Positions 49,754-58,400 of a stretch of DNA of 64,000 nucleotides are shown here, in pieces. Source of the DNA: Desulfovibrionales bacterium (GTDB lineage: Bacteria; Desulfobacterota; QYQD01); the NCBI GenBank assembly GCA_028715605.1, contig JAQURM010000003.1, positions 184,437 through 248,436 of the forward strand, read 5' to 3'. A model generated the notes under the pieces. The model did no database searches. It saw only the letters and a list, made by a program, of their open reading frames with translations, and was not told the DNA's origin. The position numbers and the translations under genes are program-made. Within the stretch, counting starts at the first letter, position 1; each line of letters opens with the position of its first letter.

Positions 49754-50806
49754 GTGTCTCAAGATGATCTAAGACTTACAGAAAAAGTCCGGGCCGCGGG
49801 GTGAGCAGCCAAGCTAAGTCCGGGGGACTTAGAAGAAGTTATGAGGGCATTGCCCTTTACGACTCACCCCAATCTTCTGGTGGGTTGTCAGACCTTTGAC
49901 GACGCCGGTGTCTATAAGCTTACGGATGACATGGCCCTGGTACAGACCCTGGATTTTTTTACGCCCATCGTCGATGACCCCTACCACTTTGGACGGATTG
50001 CGGCTGCTAATGCCCTGAGTGATATTTATGCCATGGGCGGCAGGCCGCTTACGGCCATGAATATCGTCTGCTTTCCGATTAAGGAACTACCCAAAAGCGT
50101 CCTCAAAGACATCCTCCGGGGTGGCATAGAGAAGGTTCAGGAGGCCGGCGCCCTCCTGATAGGCGGCCACAGCGTGGATGATAAGGAGATAAAATACGGC
50201 CTTTCCGTGACCGGGCTTATTCATCCGGACAGAATTGTTACCAACCAGGGCGCCAGGGTGGGGGATAGTCTCATCCTTACCAAACCCATCGGCACGGGGG
50301 TGATTGCCACGGCTATTAAAGGAAAGATGGCTGATCAGGCCTCTATCGATCGCGTGATCGAGGTTATGTCCGCCCTTAATGCCAAGGCAGCAGGGGCTAT
50401 GCTCAGATACGGCACCCATGCCTGTACGGATATAACCGGCTTCGGACTGGGCGGGCACCTTCTGGAGATGGCCCGGGCCAGTCAATGTGAGATAGCCATT
50501 CATGCGGACAGGCTTCCCTTCCTGCCCGGGGCCAGGGAATATGCCCTTACCGGCCTTATTCCGGCCGGGAGTTATGCGATAAAACATTTCTGTGAACATA
50601 GCGTGGGGATTGACCCCAAAGTTGAGTCTGTGGTAGTTGATCTTATATTTGATGCCCAGACCTCGGGCGGCCTGGCCTTTTCTCTCGAGGCCTCAAAGGC
50701 GGGGTCCTGCCTAGAGGAACTGAGGGAGGCCGGCGTAACAGATGCGGCAATAATCGGTGAGGTCACCGGAGCCCATCCCAAAGGCCATCTGACTATTAAA
50801 AAATAA
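49754..50806 (+). CDS. selD: Selenide, water dikinase, a selenoprotein (Sec17 by in-frame UGA)
   Basis: The frame from GTG 49754 (GGAGGGG upstream) reads VSQDDLRLTEKVRAAG, then TGA at 49802-49804, then AAKLSPGDLEEVMRAL, and on through the AIRS domains to 50806: 350 residues. The UGA stands where SelD has its catalytic Cys or Sec (GUxxK). A perfect SECIS hairpin starts 9 nt after it. Starting at the ATG 49841 would remove the active site. Downstream motifs include CQTFDDAGVYKLTDD and ALSDIYAMGGRPLTAMN. It makes selenophosphate for Sec and selenouridine tRNA. Confidence 0.94.
49802..49832 (+). promoter_or_regulatory. UGA Sec codon and bacterial SECIS hairpin
   Basis: TGA at 49802-49804. CTAAGTC (49814-49820) and GACTTAG (49826-49832) form a perfect 7-bp stem with loop CGGGG, the right distance and loop type for SelB binding. 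Confidence 0.9.
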
Positions 50807-50820
50807 GGAGGAATTCCGCC

Positions 50821-51279
50821 ATGCAACAGATAGTTTCCAAGGCCATTTCACATGGGGTTTATATTGTCACGGCACGGTTCAGGGACAACAGCAACGGTAT
50901 GACGGCGGCCTGGATTTCGCAGGCCTCCATGCGTCCGCTTTTGCTCATGGCCTCTATAGCTCCTATGCGCTACACCCACGGGCTTATAGAAAAAGCACGT
51001 TATTTTGCCGTAAACGCGCTCCCGGAGGGGAGACAGGATCTGGCCAAACATTTTGGGCTTAAGAGCGGCAGGAAGGTGGATAAATTTGAAGGCATCTCCT
51101 TTTTTGATGCCCCCAATGGGTCGCCGGTCTTAAACGATGCCCTGGCCTACTTTGAGTGCAGCCTGACGGACTCCTTTACCGCCGGGGATCACACGCTTTT
51201 TGTCGGGGAAGTGGTCTCGGCGAAGATACTCAAGGAAGGTGTCCGGCCCCTCATCTTTCGCTGGGAAGATTATTTTTGA
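50821..51279 (+). CDS. Flavin reductase-like FMN-binding protein
   Basis: 152 residues, flavin_reduct domain: SHGVYIVTARFRDNSNGMTAAWISQASMRP, YFAVNALPEGRQDLAKHFG and a FECSLTDSFTAGDHTLFVGEV C-terminal half. Ribosome-binding site AAGGAGG. FMN-dependent oxidoreductase or electron carrier, common in anaerobes; partner unknown. Confidence 0.9.
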   Translation: MQQIVSKAISHGVYIVTARFRDNSNGMTAAWISQASMRPLLLMASIAPMRYTHGLIEKARYFAVNALPEGRQDLAKHFGLKSGRKVDKFEGISFFDAPNGSPVLNDALAYFECSLTDSFTAGDHTLFVGEVVSAKILKEGVRPLIFRWEDYF

Positions 51280-51348
51280 TGGCCGGCCGACCTGCCTATG
51301 GCGTGGACAAAGGAACACGAAAATTAGTCAGGCGTGACGCTTGTCACA

Positions 51349-51618
51349 TTACTTAAACGTATAAACCTTCCGTATGGGTTTGATCACCTTCCATGTGCAT
51401 TTAAGCCCCTTGGGAAAGGTGACCAAGTCGCCCTTGTTGATTTCTACCGTGCCTGACGGGGTTTTTACCTCTACCTTGCCTTCAAATACGTAGGCCGTCT
51501 CTTCAGCGTCGTACTCCCAGTCAAAGGCGCTCGGCTCGCACGACCAGGGACTCCATCTGTCTATACCCAACGTATCCAGCTCTTCCTTAGATGGTTTCTT
51601 GATTCTTATCTCAGACAT
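51349..51618 (-). CDS. Cupin (DUF861/Cupin_3) protein
   Basis: 89 residues: WSPWSCEPSAFDWEYDAEETAYVFEGKVEV and INKGDLVTFPKGLKCTWKV fit Cupin_3 (EutQ-like). Ribosome-binding site GGAGG. Last gene before the accessory region. Confidence 0.88.
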   Translation of the reverse strand: MSEIRIKKPSKEELDTLGIDRWSPWSCEPSAFDWEYDAEETAYVFEGKVEVKTPSGTVEINKGDLVTFPKGLKCTWKVIKPIRKVYTFK

Positions 51619-51635
51619 GATATGACCTCCATTCT

Positions 51636-51815
51636 CTTAGGATCAAGGCCTAATGTCATGCCGGATCCCCAATCAAGTTGAGGACAGGCTTGATCCGGCA
51701 TCCAGTTTCTTACTGGATTCCTGCTTTTGGGGGAATGACGGCATTCGGGTATTTTGTCACCGGAGTATTATAATCCTATACGCCATATTTTTTAAAGAAC
51801 AATAATTATTTTGCA
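51636..51815. repeat. Long direct repeat, copy 1
   Basis: 180 bp starting CTTAGGATCAAGGCCTAATG and ending ATAATTATTTTGCA. It matches 58,021-58,176 in the same orientation, apart from a 24-bp extra piece (a palindromic TTGATCCGGC half-site). It contains nested palindromes of the ATGCCGGA/TCCGGCAT kind. It accounts for the gap between the cupin gene and the cas3 relic. Confidence 0.85.
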
Positions 51816-51844
51816 TATGTGTTTTAAAGGACAAATGATAGCCT

Positions 51845-52110
51845 ATGGAATTTTATGCCCATAGCATTTACGGAAAGCCGGTTGATGATTGGCACCGGCT
51901 TGAAGAACATGAGGGGACTGTCCCAGATTTACGGATGGAGCAAAACGGAGTCGTAGAATCGGGACTGTTCCCGGCTAAGAGAAGCGCTGCATTGTTCGCG
52001 GCAGAATTCGGCTGCGGGGAGTGGGGGTATCCGGCGGGGCTGTGGCATGTCAATAGATCCCGATTTATCGGGAAGTTGGGGAAGTATTCGTCTTTTAGAG
52101 CGAAGTCATT
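51845..52110 (+). pseudogene. Remnant of a cas3 HD-nuclease domain
   Basis: The frame begins MEFYAHSIYGKPVDDWHRLEEH, continues SAALFAAEFGCGEWGYPAGLWH and then IGKLGKYSSF. These are the N-terminal landmarks of Cas3'' (YAHS, W..L..H, and AGLWHD.GKYS). Two palindromic inserts, one with GGGACTGTCCC ends and one with CCCGATTTATCGGG, have destroyed the metal-binding HD. No helicase part, no other cas gene and no array follow. Confidence 0.7.
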
Positions 52111-52142
52111 GGAACATATAGGGGTTGGTGCAGTGAAACCGG

Positions 52143-52188
52143 TTGACAAGATTCACGATATATGGCATAGTAGCTACAAATGTAGCTA
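52143..52188 (+). promoter_or_regulatory. Promoter and operator of the Phd/RelE pair
   Basis: -35 TTGACA (52143-52148), 17-bp spacer, -10 CATAGT (52166-52171). A perfect palindrome TAGCTACA-AA-TGTAGCTA (52171-52188) covers the transcription start, 15 bp before the antitoxin gene: a classical autoregulatory site. Confidence 0.7.
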
Positions 52189-52202
52189 CATGGAGGTATG
52201 CA

Positions 52203-52466
52203 ATGAAATTCGCTAATGTTAGGGAACTCAAGAACAAGACATCCGAGATATTGAGAAATGCCGAGAAAGAGGCCGTGATTATAACCTCAAACGGCAAGCC
52301 GCGGGCAATTGTCACTGCGATCTCGGAGGAGGACTTTGAAGACTATCTCCTCGAAAAGAGCGCCGGTCTTCAGGACATGCTCGCGGAGGCACAAGCAGAG
52401 TACCGGAGCAAGGGCGGCGTGACATTGAAAGCTTACCTGTCTAAAAGGGGAAAAAAGCGTGGATAA
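52203..52466 (+). CDS. Phd/YefM-family antitoxin
   Basis: 87 residues from ATG 52203 (GGAGGTATGCA upstream). DNA-binding N-terminus MKFANVRELKNKTSEILRNA, ITSNGKPRAIVTAISEEDFED, and an extended toxin-binding C-terminus. Overlaps the toxin gene by 8 bp. Confidence 0.92.
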   Translation: MKFANVRELKNKTSEILRNAEKEAVIITSNGKPRAIVTAISEEDFEDYLLEKSAGLQDMLAEAQAEYRSKGGVTLKAYLSKRGKKRG

Positions 52467-52740
52467 GTTTCAGATCGTCCTTTCACCTCCTGCGATTAAA
52501 GACCTTGACGGCTTCAGCGACGGTGTTTGCGGAAAGATTGTTCGAGCATTAGAGGAACTCAGGGACAACCCTTTTCCCAGAGGGAAAGCAATCAAAAAAA
52601 TCAAAGGGACGAATTCAGATTATTACAGGCTCAGAGTGGACAAGTACCGGGTGTTCTATATAATCGAAGGCAATCGCGCTATAGTTTTGCGAATTTTCAA
52701 CAAAAAAGATGTTGAACGGTTTATCAGGAATCTGAACTGA
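52459..52740 (+). CDS. RelE/ParE-family toxin
   Basis: 93 residues from GTG 52459. RelE core: FQIVLSPPAIKDLDGF, LRDNPFPRGKAIKKIKG, YYRLRVDKYRVFYIIEG and RAIVLRIFNKKDVERF. A ribosome-dependent mRNA cleaver neutralised by the preceding antitoxin. Confidence 0.93.
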   Translation: MDKFQIVLSPPAIKDLDGFSDGVCGKIVRALEELRDNPFPRGKAIKKIKGTNSDYYRLRVDKYRVFYIIEGNRAIVLRIFNKKDVERFIRNLN

Positions 52741-52843
52741 AAAATTAACCCATAAATGACGGACTGATATATTAAAGCTGACTGCATGAAGGTAAAATGA
52801 ATTTGGAAACAAACATCGCAGTTTTCAGGGGCAAGGCGTGAAT

Positions 52844-52921
52844 TCAAGTTGTAAGTGCACCATTTGATGTCTGCCAGAACACTTCATGTGGAGACCGGTA
52901 GTTGAGGCGCTTTCTTGGTCT
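52844..52921 (-). pseudogene. C-terminal fragment of an IS30-family transposase
   Basis: The minus strand reads RPRKRLNYRSPHEVFWQTSN...LTT and a stop, the typical end of IS30 transposases (RPRK.L.Y.SP.EVF). The following GTGAATTCAAGTTGTAAG recurs at 53,713-53,731, so IS end sequence flanks the HigBA pair. Confidence 0.7.
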
Positions 52922-53006
52922 AGAAGAGATCAGCGTTGTTGAAATTTATCACTTTTAAAGTGTAATTCACTATTTTCAACAATGTTCTACGCTTTTGTAA
53001 TATCTA

Positions 53007-53035
53007 TTGCTATATATAACGTTATCCGTTATAAT
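53007..53035 (+). promoter_or_regulatory. HigBA promoter
   Basis: -35 TTGCTA, 17-bp spacer, -10 TATAAT, followed by a TAATTTAAATTA palindrome 38 bp before the toxin gene, a plausible HigA operator. Confidence 0.65.
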
Positions 53036-53072
53036 TTAAATTATCGAAAATATCAAACCATGAGGAAGCCTG

Positions 53073-53366
53073 GTGATTAAATCATTCCGTGACAGGGGCA
53101 CAGAGGATGTCTTTGACAGGAAAAATACCAGAGAGGCGCGCCGGACCTGTCCACAGCAAATCTGGCGAGTGGCACAGCGAAAACTCGATCAACTCAACGG
53201 TGTAGTTTCCCTGGAGTCATTGAAAATTCCACCGGGGAACTTTCTGGAAGCCCTTAAGGATGATCGGAACGGACAACACAGCATACGGATTAACGACCAG
53301 TTCCGTGTGTGTTTTGTGTGGACAGACGATGGCGCGGAGAACGTCGAAATAACCGATTACCACTGA
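53073..53366 (+). CDS. higB: HigB-family toxin
   Basis: 97 residues from GTG 53073 (GAGGAAG upstream). Matches HigB/plasmid killer proteins: MIKSFRDRGTEDVF, LDQLNGVVSLESLKIPPGNFLEALK, GQHSIRINDQFRVCFVWTD and VEITDYH. Toxin-first order with HigA, typical of this pair. Confidence 0.94.
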   Translation: MIKSFRDRGTEDVFDRKNTREARRTCPQQIWRVAQRKLDQLNGVVSLESLKIPPGNFLEALKDDRNGQHSIRINDQFRVCFVWTDDGAENVEITDYH

Positions 53367-53384
53367 ATCGTGAAGGAGAAGAAT

Positions 53385-53702
53385 ATGGTTCGCATACCAA
53401 AACATGGCCCGCCGACGCATCCCGGCGAAATGCTGTTGGAGGAGTTTCTCAAACCCCTGAATATGACGCAGAGTGAGTTGGCGGAAAAGCTCGGTGTCTC
53501 ATATCCTCGTGTTAATGAGCTGATTAATGGGAAGCGAGGGATAACCCCAGACACAGCGCTTCGTCTGGAGAAACTTTTTGGTATGGAGGCACAGTTTTGG
53601 CTTAATTTGCAGTTGGCATGGGATCTATATCATGTAACTCATTCATCAATTGCGAAGGAGCTAAAGAAGATAAAAAGATTACCTGTATTGGCTCACGTCT
53701 AA
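53385..53702 (+). CDS. higA: HigA-family antitoxin (XRE)
   Basis: 105 residues from ATG 53385 (AAGGAGAAG upstream). HigA hallmark HPGEMLLEEFLKPLNMTQSELAEKLGVSYPRVNELINGKRGITPDTALRLEKLFG (motif quoted in part: HPGEMLLEEFLKPLN), a HTH_3 fold. Represses the pair and blocks HigB. Confidence 0.94.
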   Translation: MVRIPKHGPPTHPGEMLLEEFLKPLNMTQSELAEKLGVSYPRVNELINGKRGITPDTALRLEKLFGMEAQFWLNLQLAWDLYHVTHSSIAKELKKIKRLPVLAHV

Positions 53703-53754
53703 ACCGTCTCGGTGAATTCAAGTTGTAAGCGCGCCGCGTAAGGAGCTTGTATTG

Positions 53755-54972
53755 ATGGCAAATGAAGACCTGTCGAAATTGAAGATAGACAAGACTGCAG
53801 AAGTCTATAGGCCGCAGAAGAAGCGTAAGGTGTTCTGTTGGATAGCCGGGGTAATTGTTCTTGCGCTTGCGATTATCCTTTTTGCAAAAGGAGTTTTTAC
53901 GCCCGCTATTGAGGTAGAGCCGGCAAATGTAACACAGATATATCCATCACAGACATTTACCCTTCTCAATGCCAGCGGGTATGTTGTAGCCCAGCGGAAG
54001 GCTGCCGTTGCTTCAAAGGTAACCGGACGTCTCGTATCGCTGACAGTAGAAGAAGGCAACAGAGTAAAAAAGGGAGAGATTATCGCCCGTCTTGAAAACG
54101 ATGACGTTATCGCGGCACGCAGCCAGGCGGAAGCAAACCTGAACGCGGTACGATATAACCTTGAACAGGCAAAGGCGGAACTGAATGACGCCACGGTCTC
54201 TTTCGAACGATACAAGAATCTGATAGAGGAGGGGTTTGTTTCAAAGGCCGACTATGACGTTTCAGATGCACGGTACAGAAAGGCAGCCGCTGCGGTTGCA
54301 GGAGCTGAGGCAGCGGTCAAGGCAGGTAATGCGGCCCTTCAGAGCGCAAATGTCGCGGTCGAATATACTTTTATACGTGCCCCGTTTGATGCGGTGGTTT
54401 TGACAAAAAATGCGGATATCGGAGATATCATCACTCCCATAGGCGCTGCTGCCGATGCCAAGGCGGCTGTAGTAACCATTGCCGATATGGAGTCGCTCCT
54501 GGTGGAAGTCGATGTATCGGAATCGAACCTTCAGATGGTAACGACGGGGCAGCCGTGCGAGATACAGCTTGATGCCTTGCCTGATTCACGATTCCGCGGA
54601 GTCGTTCATATGATCGTACCCACAGCTGATCGCACGAAAGCGACGATATTGGTGAAAGTCCGTTTTGTTGATAAAGACAGCAGGGTATTGCCCGAGATGA
54701 GCGCCAAGGCGGCATTTCTTTCACGGGAAATAAAAGACGATGAACAAAAGCCGCGCACCGCTCTTAATCCCGCTGCCGTAACAGACCGGAGAGGCAGGGC
54801 ATCGGTTTTTCTTATCGAAGAGAACAGGGCGGTTGAGACGCCGGTGACGTTGGGTGAAAAGCTCGGCGATATGGTGGAGGTTCTGGGCGGTGTGAAGGCA
54901 GGGGACAGGGTGGTGCTGAGACCGCTGGATAAGGTTAAAAACGGCTCGAGGATAAAAATCGCGGAAAAGTAA
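53755..54972 (+). CDS. Periplasmic adaptor of an ABC-type exporter (MacA/HlyD-like)
   Basis: 405 residues. One N-terminal membrane helix (VFCWIAGVIVLALAIILF), barrel-sandwich domain (GYVVAQRKAAVASKVTGRLV), a coiled-coil hairpin (about 110-190) and beta-barrel domain (VEYTFIRAPFDAVVLTKNADIGD, GQPCEIQLDALPD). It links an inner-membrane transporter to an outer-membrane channel. Followed directly by the ATPase gene. No TolC-type gene nearby. Confidence 0.93.
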   Translation: MANEDLSKLKIDKTAEVYRPQKKRKVFCWIAGVIVLALAIILFAKGVFTPAIEVEPANVTQIYPSQTFTLLNASGYVVAQRKAAVASKVTGRLVSLTVEEGNRVKKGEIIARLENDDVIAARSQAEANLNAVRYNLEQAKAELNDATVSFERYKNLIEEGFVSKADYDVSDARYRKAAAAVAGAEAAVKAGNAALQSANVAVEYTFIRAPFDAVVLTKNADIGDIITPIGAAADAKAAVVTIADMESLLVEVDVSESNLQMVTTGQPCEIQLDALPDSRFRGVVHMIVPTADRTKATILVKVRFVDKDSRVLPEMSAKAAFLSREIKDDEQKPRTALNPAAVTDRRGRASVFLIEENRAVETPVTLGEKLGDMVEVLGGVKAGDRVVLRPLDKVKNGSRIKIAEK

Positions 54973-55670
54973 TGGACAACACGCCGATTGTAGAAATAAG
55001 GAAGCTTTCCAAGTCATATCGCCGCGGCAACCAGATTATCTCTGTTTTAAATGAGATATCTCTGGATATCAGCCGGGGAGAATTCATGGCCCTGATGGGG
55101 CCGTCAGGATCCGGAAAGACGACCCTGTTGAACCTGATAGCCGGGATAGACCGGCCGGACAGCGGAACGATAACGGTAGGCGGTATCGATATTACCGCTC
55201 TTTCCGAAACCGAACTTGCCCGCTGGCGCGCTTCAAGCGTCGGCTTTATATTCCAGTTTTACAACCTGATCCCTGTTCTCACCGCTTTTGAGAATGTTGA
55301 ACTGCCTCTGCTCCTGACCGGACTTTCGAAAAAGGATCGGAGAACACATGTTGATATGGCCCTGCGAGTGGTGAATCTTGCGGACAGGATGGACCATTAT
55401 CCGGGGCAGCTCTCAGGCGGACAGCAACAGCGTGTTGCCATCGCGCGCGCTGTCGTCACCGATCCGACGATTCTGGTCGCAGATGAGCCGACCGGCGACC
55501 TGGACCGCGTTTCAGCAGAAGAGATACTTGAACTGATGGAACGTCTCGTTCATGAGATCGGCAAGACCATTATCATGGTCACCCATGACCCCAGGGCAGC
55601 CAAGAAGGCCCATGTTATCCAGTACCTGGATAAAGGTGTTTTGGATGCGCATCCTCAAGCTGATTTTTAA
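54972..55670 (+). CDS. ABC transporter ATPase (MacB/LolD type)
   Basis: 232 residues. Walker [11 protein letters not shown]-loop [10 protein letters not shown], signature [14 protein letters not shown], Walker [13 protein letters not shown] and switch VTHDPR. Belongs to the MacB/LolD branch that energises mechanotransmission exporters. Its ATG overlaps the adaptor stop. Confidence 0.95.
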   Translation: MDNTPIVEIRKLSKSYRRGNQIISVLNEISLDISRGEFMALMGPSGSGKTTLLNLIAGIDRPDSGTITVGGIDITALSETELARWRASSVGFIFQFYNLIPVLTAFENVELPLLLTGLSKKDRRTHVDMALRVVNLADRMDHYPGQLSGGQQQRVAIARAVVTDPTILVADEPTGDLDRVSAEEILELMERLVHEIGKTIIMVTHDPRAAKKAHVIQYLDKGVLDAHPQADF

Positions 55671-56802
55671 AAATGCATTCCGGCACAAACTCCGCACCTT
55701 TCTGACCGTCCTCGGTGTCACCATTGCCATTCTCGCCTTCGGTCTCTTGCGTACCGTGATAAGCGCCTGGTACACAGGTGTTGAGGCCTCTTCTGCCAGC
55801 CGCCTTGTGACGAGAAATTCCGTATCGCTTATTTTCCCTCTTCCTGTCTCGTACAAGGAGAAGATTCGCCAGATCGAAGGGGTGAAGACGGTCTCTTTCG
55901 GTAGCTGGTTCGGCGGTATCTACATAGACGAAAAAAACTTCTTTGCAAATTATGCCGTAGAACCCAAGACATATCTTCAACTGTATCCTGAATTTGTTAT
56001 TCCTGAGGGACAGAGGGCCGCTTTTTTCCGTGACAGGAAATCAGCCGTTGCCGGATACAAGCTGGCCGCTAAATATGGCTGGAAGGTCGGCGATATGATA
56101 ACCCTGAAAGGGACTATCTTCCCCGGCAACTGGGATTTTGTGTTGCGAAGCATCTACAAGGGGAGAGACGAGACAGTGGATGAGACCGCTTTTTTCTTCC
56201 ACTGGGAATATCTCAACGAGACGTTGAAGCAAAAGGCCCCCGGCCGGGCGGATCAGGTAGGTTTCTACATGATCGGGGTAACCGACCCGAACCTGGCTGC
56301 CGATGTGGCTGCGGAAATCGATAAGACATTCAAGAACTCCATCGCGGAGACATTGACTGAAACGGAAAAATCATTCCAGCTCGGCTTTATCTCGATGACC
56401 GAGGCGATAGTCATCGCCATTCAGCTGGTCTCCTTCGTGATAATCATCATTATCATGGCGGTGGTCGCCAACACTATGGCGATGACCGCACGGGAGAGAA
56501 TCGGCGAATACGCCGTCTTCAAGACGCTCGGCTTCGGCAGTTTCTACATCTTCGCTCTGATATTCGGCGAATCCATGTTTGTCACAATGATAGGCGCTGC
56601 CGCAGGCATTATAATCACTTTCCCGGCGGCAGATATCTTCAGTAACCAATTGAGTACATACTTCCCTGTATTCAATGTTGCTCCGGAAACCATTTATATG
56701 GATATCCTGGCGTCTTTCCTGGTGGCGGCGGTCGCGGCAATATTTCCGGCCTGGCGCGCCGTCAATATCCGCATAGCTGACGGCCTGAGGAGGATAGGGT
56801 AA
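55645..56802 (+). CDS. FtsX/MacB-like ABC permease, first subunit
   Basis: 385 residues from ATG 55645 (AAAGGTG upstream), overlapping the ATPase gene by 26 bp. One N-terminal helix, a large periplasmic MacB_PCD domain (about 45-250), then three helices in the FtsX domain (VVANTMAMTARERIGEYAVFKTLGF). Confidence 0.92.
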   Translation: MRILKLIFKNAFRHKLRTFLTVLGVTIAILAFGLLRTVISAWYTGVEASSASRLVTRNSVSLIFPLPVSYKEKIRQIEGVKTVSFGSWFGGIYIDEKNFFANYAVEPKTYLQLYPEFVIPEGQRAAFFRDRKSAVAGYKLAAKYGWKVGDMITLKGTIFPGNWDFVLRSIYKGRDETVDETAFFFHWEYLNETLKQKAPGRADQVGFYMIGVTDPNLAADVAAEIDKTFKNSIAETLTETEKSFQLGFISMTEAIVIAIQLVSFVIIIIIMAVVANTMAMTARERIGEYAVFKTLGFGSFYIFALIFGESMFVTMIGAAAGIIITFPAADIFSNQLSTYFPVFNVAPETIYMDILASFLVAAVAAIFPAWRAVNIRIADGLRRIG

Positions 56803-57969
56803 GTGAAGATACCCTTTTTGTACAGTCTCCGCAATCTCCGGACACGCCGCCTTACCACCGTTCTTACCATAGCGGGCATGGCCCTTGTTGTTTTTGTATT
56901 CTCAGCGATTCTCATGCTTGCCGAGGGGCTGCAAAAGACCCTGGTGGATACCGGCTCATATGACAACGCGGTGATAATCCGCAAGGCGGCGGGATCAGAG
57001 GTGCAGAGCGGGGTGGAGCGTCCGCAGGCTTCCATAATAGAAACACAGCCGGAGGTGGCGATAGGCGCGGACGGCAAACGTCTGCTGGTAAAGGAATTGG
57101 TTGTCCTTATCGTCCTCCCTAAACGCGGAAGTGATAATCCGGCCAATGTCGTCATACGGGGAATTTCCGAGAGTTCAATGCTTCTCCGGCCACAGGTAAG
57201 ATTGGTAGAAGGGCGCATGCCGAACCCGGGCTCTTCAGAGATAATCGCCGGACAGAGTGTAGCGAAAAGATTTAAGGGAGGAGGCATCGGAGAGACACTC
57301 CGCTTCGGCATGAGGGACTGGAGTGTTGTAGGAATATTTGACGCAGGGAATACCGGCTACGCCTCGGAGATATGGGGAGATGTGGATCAACTCATGCAGG
57401 CCTTCCGGCGTCCCGTCTATTCTTCGATCTTGTTCAGGCTGCGTGATTCTTCGGAATTTGAAAAATTCAAGACGCGCATCGAAAGCGACCCCCGGCTCAC
57501 GCTCGAGGCCTTGCGTGAGACACGTTACTATGAAAAACAGTCGGAGATGATGGCAAAATTTCTCCGCATCCTCGGCATTACTCTGACGCTGATATTTTCT
57601 CTCGGCGCCGTTATCGGCGCGATGATTACCATGTATGCCGCGGTTGCCAACAGAACCGATGAAATCGGCACCATGCGCGCACTCGGTTTCCAGAGACGGA
57701 GTATTCTCGTTACCTTTGTCATGGAATCACTGCTCCTTGGATTTATCGGGGGTTTTATCGGACTGTTTTTCGCCTCTTTTTTACAGCTTTTCACCATTTC
57801 TACCATGAACTTCCAGACTTTTTCTGAGCTTGCCTTTTCATTTTCGCTGACCTTCGGGATCATTTATAAAGGCATGGCCTTTGCGCTGATAATGGGCTTT
57901 GTAGGCGGCGTTCTTCCCGCAGTCAGGGCAGCGAGGATGAGTATTGTGGAGTCATTGAGGGCAAGTTGA
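56803..57969 (+). CDS. FtsX/MacB-like ABC permease, second subunit
   Basis: 388 residues from GTG 56803, directly after the first permease. Same architecture (RNLRTRRLTTVLTIAGMALVVF, periplasmic domain, AVANRTDEIGTMRALGFQRRSI). Two different permeases point to a heterodimeric exporter with one ATPase and one adaptor. Substrate unknown. Confidence 0.92.
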   Translation: MKIPFLYSLRNLRTRRLTTVLTIAGMALVVFVFSAILMLAEGLQKTLVDTGSYDNAVIIRKAAGSEVQSGVERPQASIIETQPEVAIGADGKRLLVKELVVLIVLPKRGSDNPANVVIRGISESSMLLRPQVRLVEGRMPNPGSSEIIAGQSVAKRFKGGGIGETLRFGMRDWSVVGIFDAGNTGYASEIWGDVDQLMQAFRRPVYSSILFRLRDSSEFEKFKTRIESDPRLTLEALRETRYYEKQSEMMAKFLRILGITLTLIFSLGAVIGAMITMYAAVANRTDEIGTMRALGFQRRSILVTFVMESLLLGFIGGFIGLFFASFLQLFTISTMNFQTFSELAFSFSLTFGIIYKGMAFALIMGFVGGVLPAVRAARMSIVESLRAS

Positions 57970-58020
57970 TTATCTCGATTTGTATAGTAGATATGTGGGA
58001 TATTGGGGACAATCCTATTT

Positions 58021-58176
58021 CTTAGGATCAAGGCCTAATGTCATGCCGGACTTGATCCGGCATCCAGTTCCTTACTGGATTCCCGCTGTTGCGAGAATGA
58101 CGGCATTCGGGTATTTTGTCGCCGGAGTATTGTAATCCTATAGCCATATTTTTAAAAGGGACATAATTATTTTGCA
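58021..58176. repeat. Long direct repeat, copy 2
   Basis: 156 bp matching 51,636-51,815 in the same orientation. The two copies bracket the cas3 relic, two toxin-antitoxin pairs and the exporter operon. Confidence 0.85.
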
Positions 58177-58242
58177 ATCGCAAAATCAGGAATGTGATTG
58201 ACACATAATTTAGCCAATGCTACTTAACCGGGGAGATGGGTT

Positions 58243-58341
58243 ATGTCAACGGACTATTTGGCGCAGATAATGGACGAATCTAACGAGGCAAGAGAATATT
58301 ATAAAATAATAGACCAAATTACAAGTTACGCTGTGATTTAA
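58243..58341 (+). CDS. Possible tiny protein (32 codons)
   Basis: ATG after GGGGAGATGGG. The peptide starts MSTDYLAQIMDESNEAREYY and is followed by IDQITSYAVI. Good ribosome-binding site but no recognised family. It could be the start of a decayed gene. Confidence 0.35.
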   Translation: MSTDYLAQIMDESNEAREYYKIIDQITSYAVI

Positions 58342-58400
58342 AAGCCCATGCCATCTCTTATCTTATCGACCTTATCTGCCTAATATTTGACTAACATTTT

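Larger units (their letters stand above)
52741..53072. other. Intergenic stretch with an IS remnant and the HigBA promoter
   Basis: Contains a fossil IS30-type transposase end (52,844-52,921), an AT-rich palindromic block (52,940-53,000) and a promoter (53,007-53,035), each listed separately. Confidence 0.6.
57970..58400. other. Intergenic region with the second direct repeat
   Basis: Holds repeat copy 2 (58,021-58,176) and a possible tiny gene (58,243-58,341). The remaining AT-rich sequence (58,342-58,400) shows nothing else. Confidence 0.6.

Noticed and set aside
49841..50806. selD starting at ATG 49841 as a Cys/Sec-less enzyme
   Set aside because: The upstream in-frame UGA with a SECIS hairpin, the GTG start and the better ribosome-binding site show the gene begins at 49,754.
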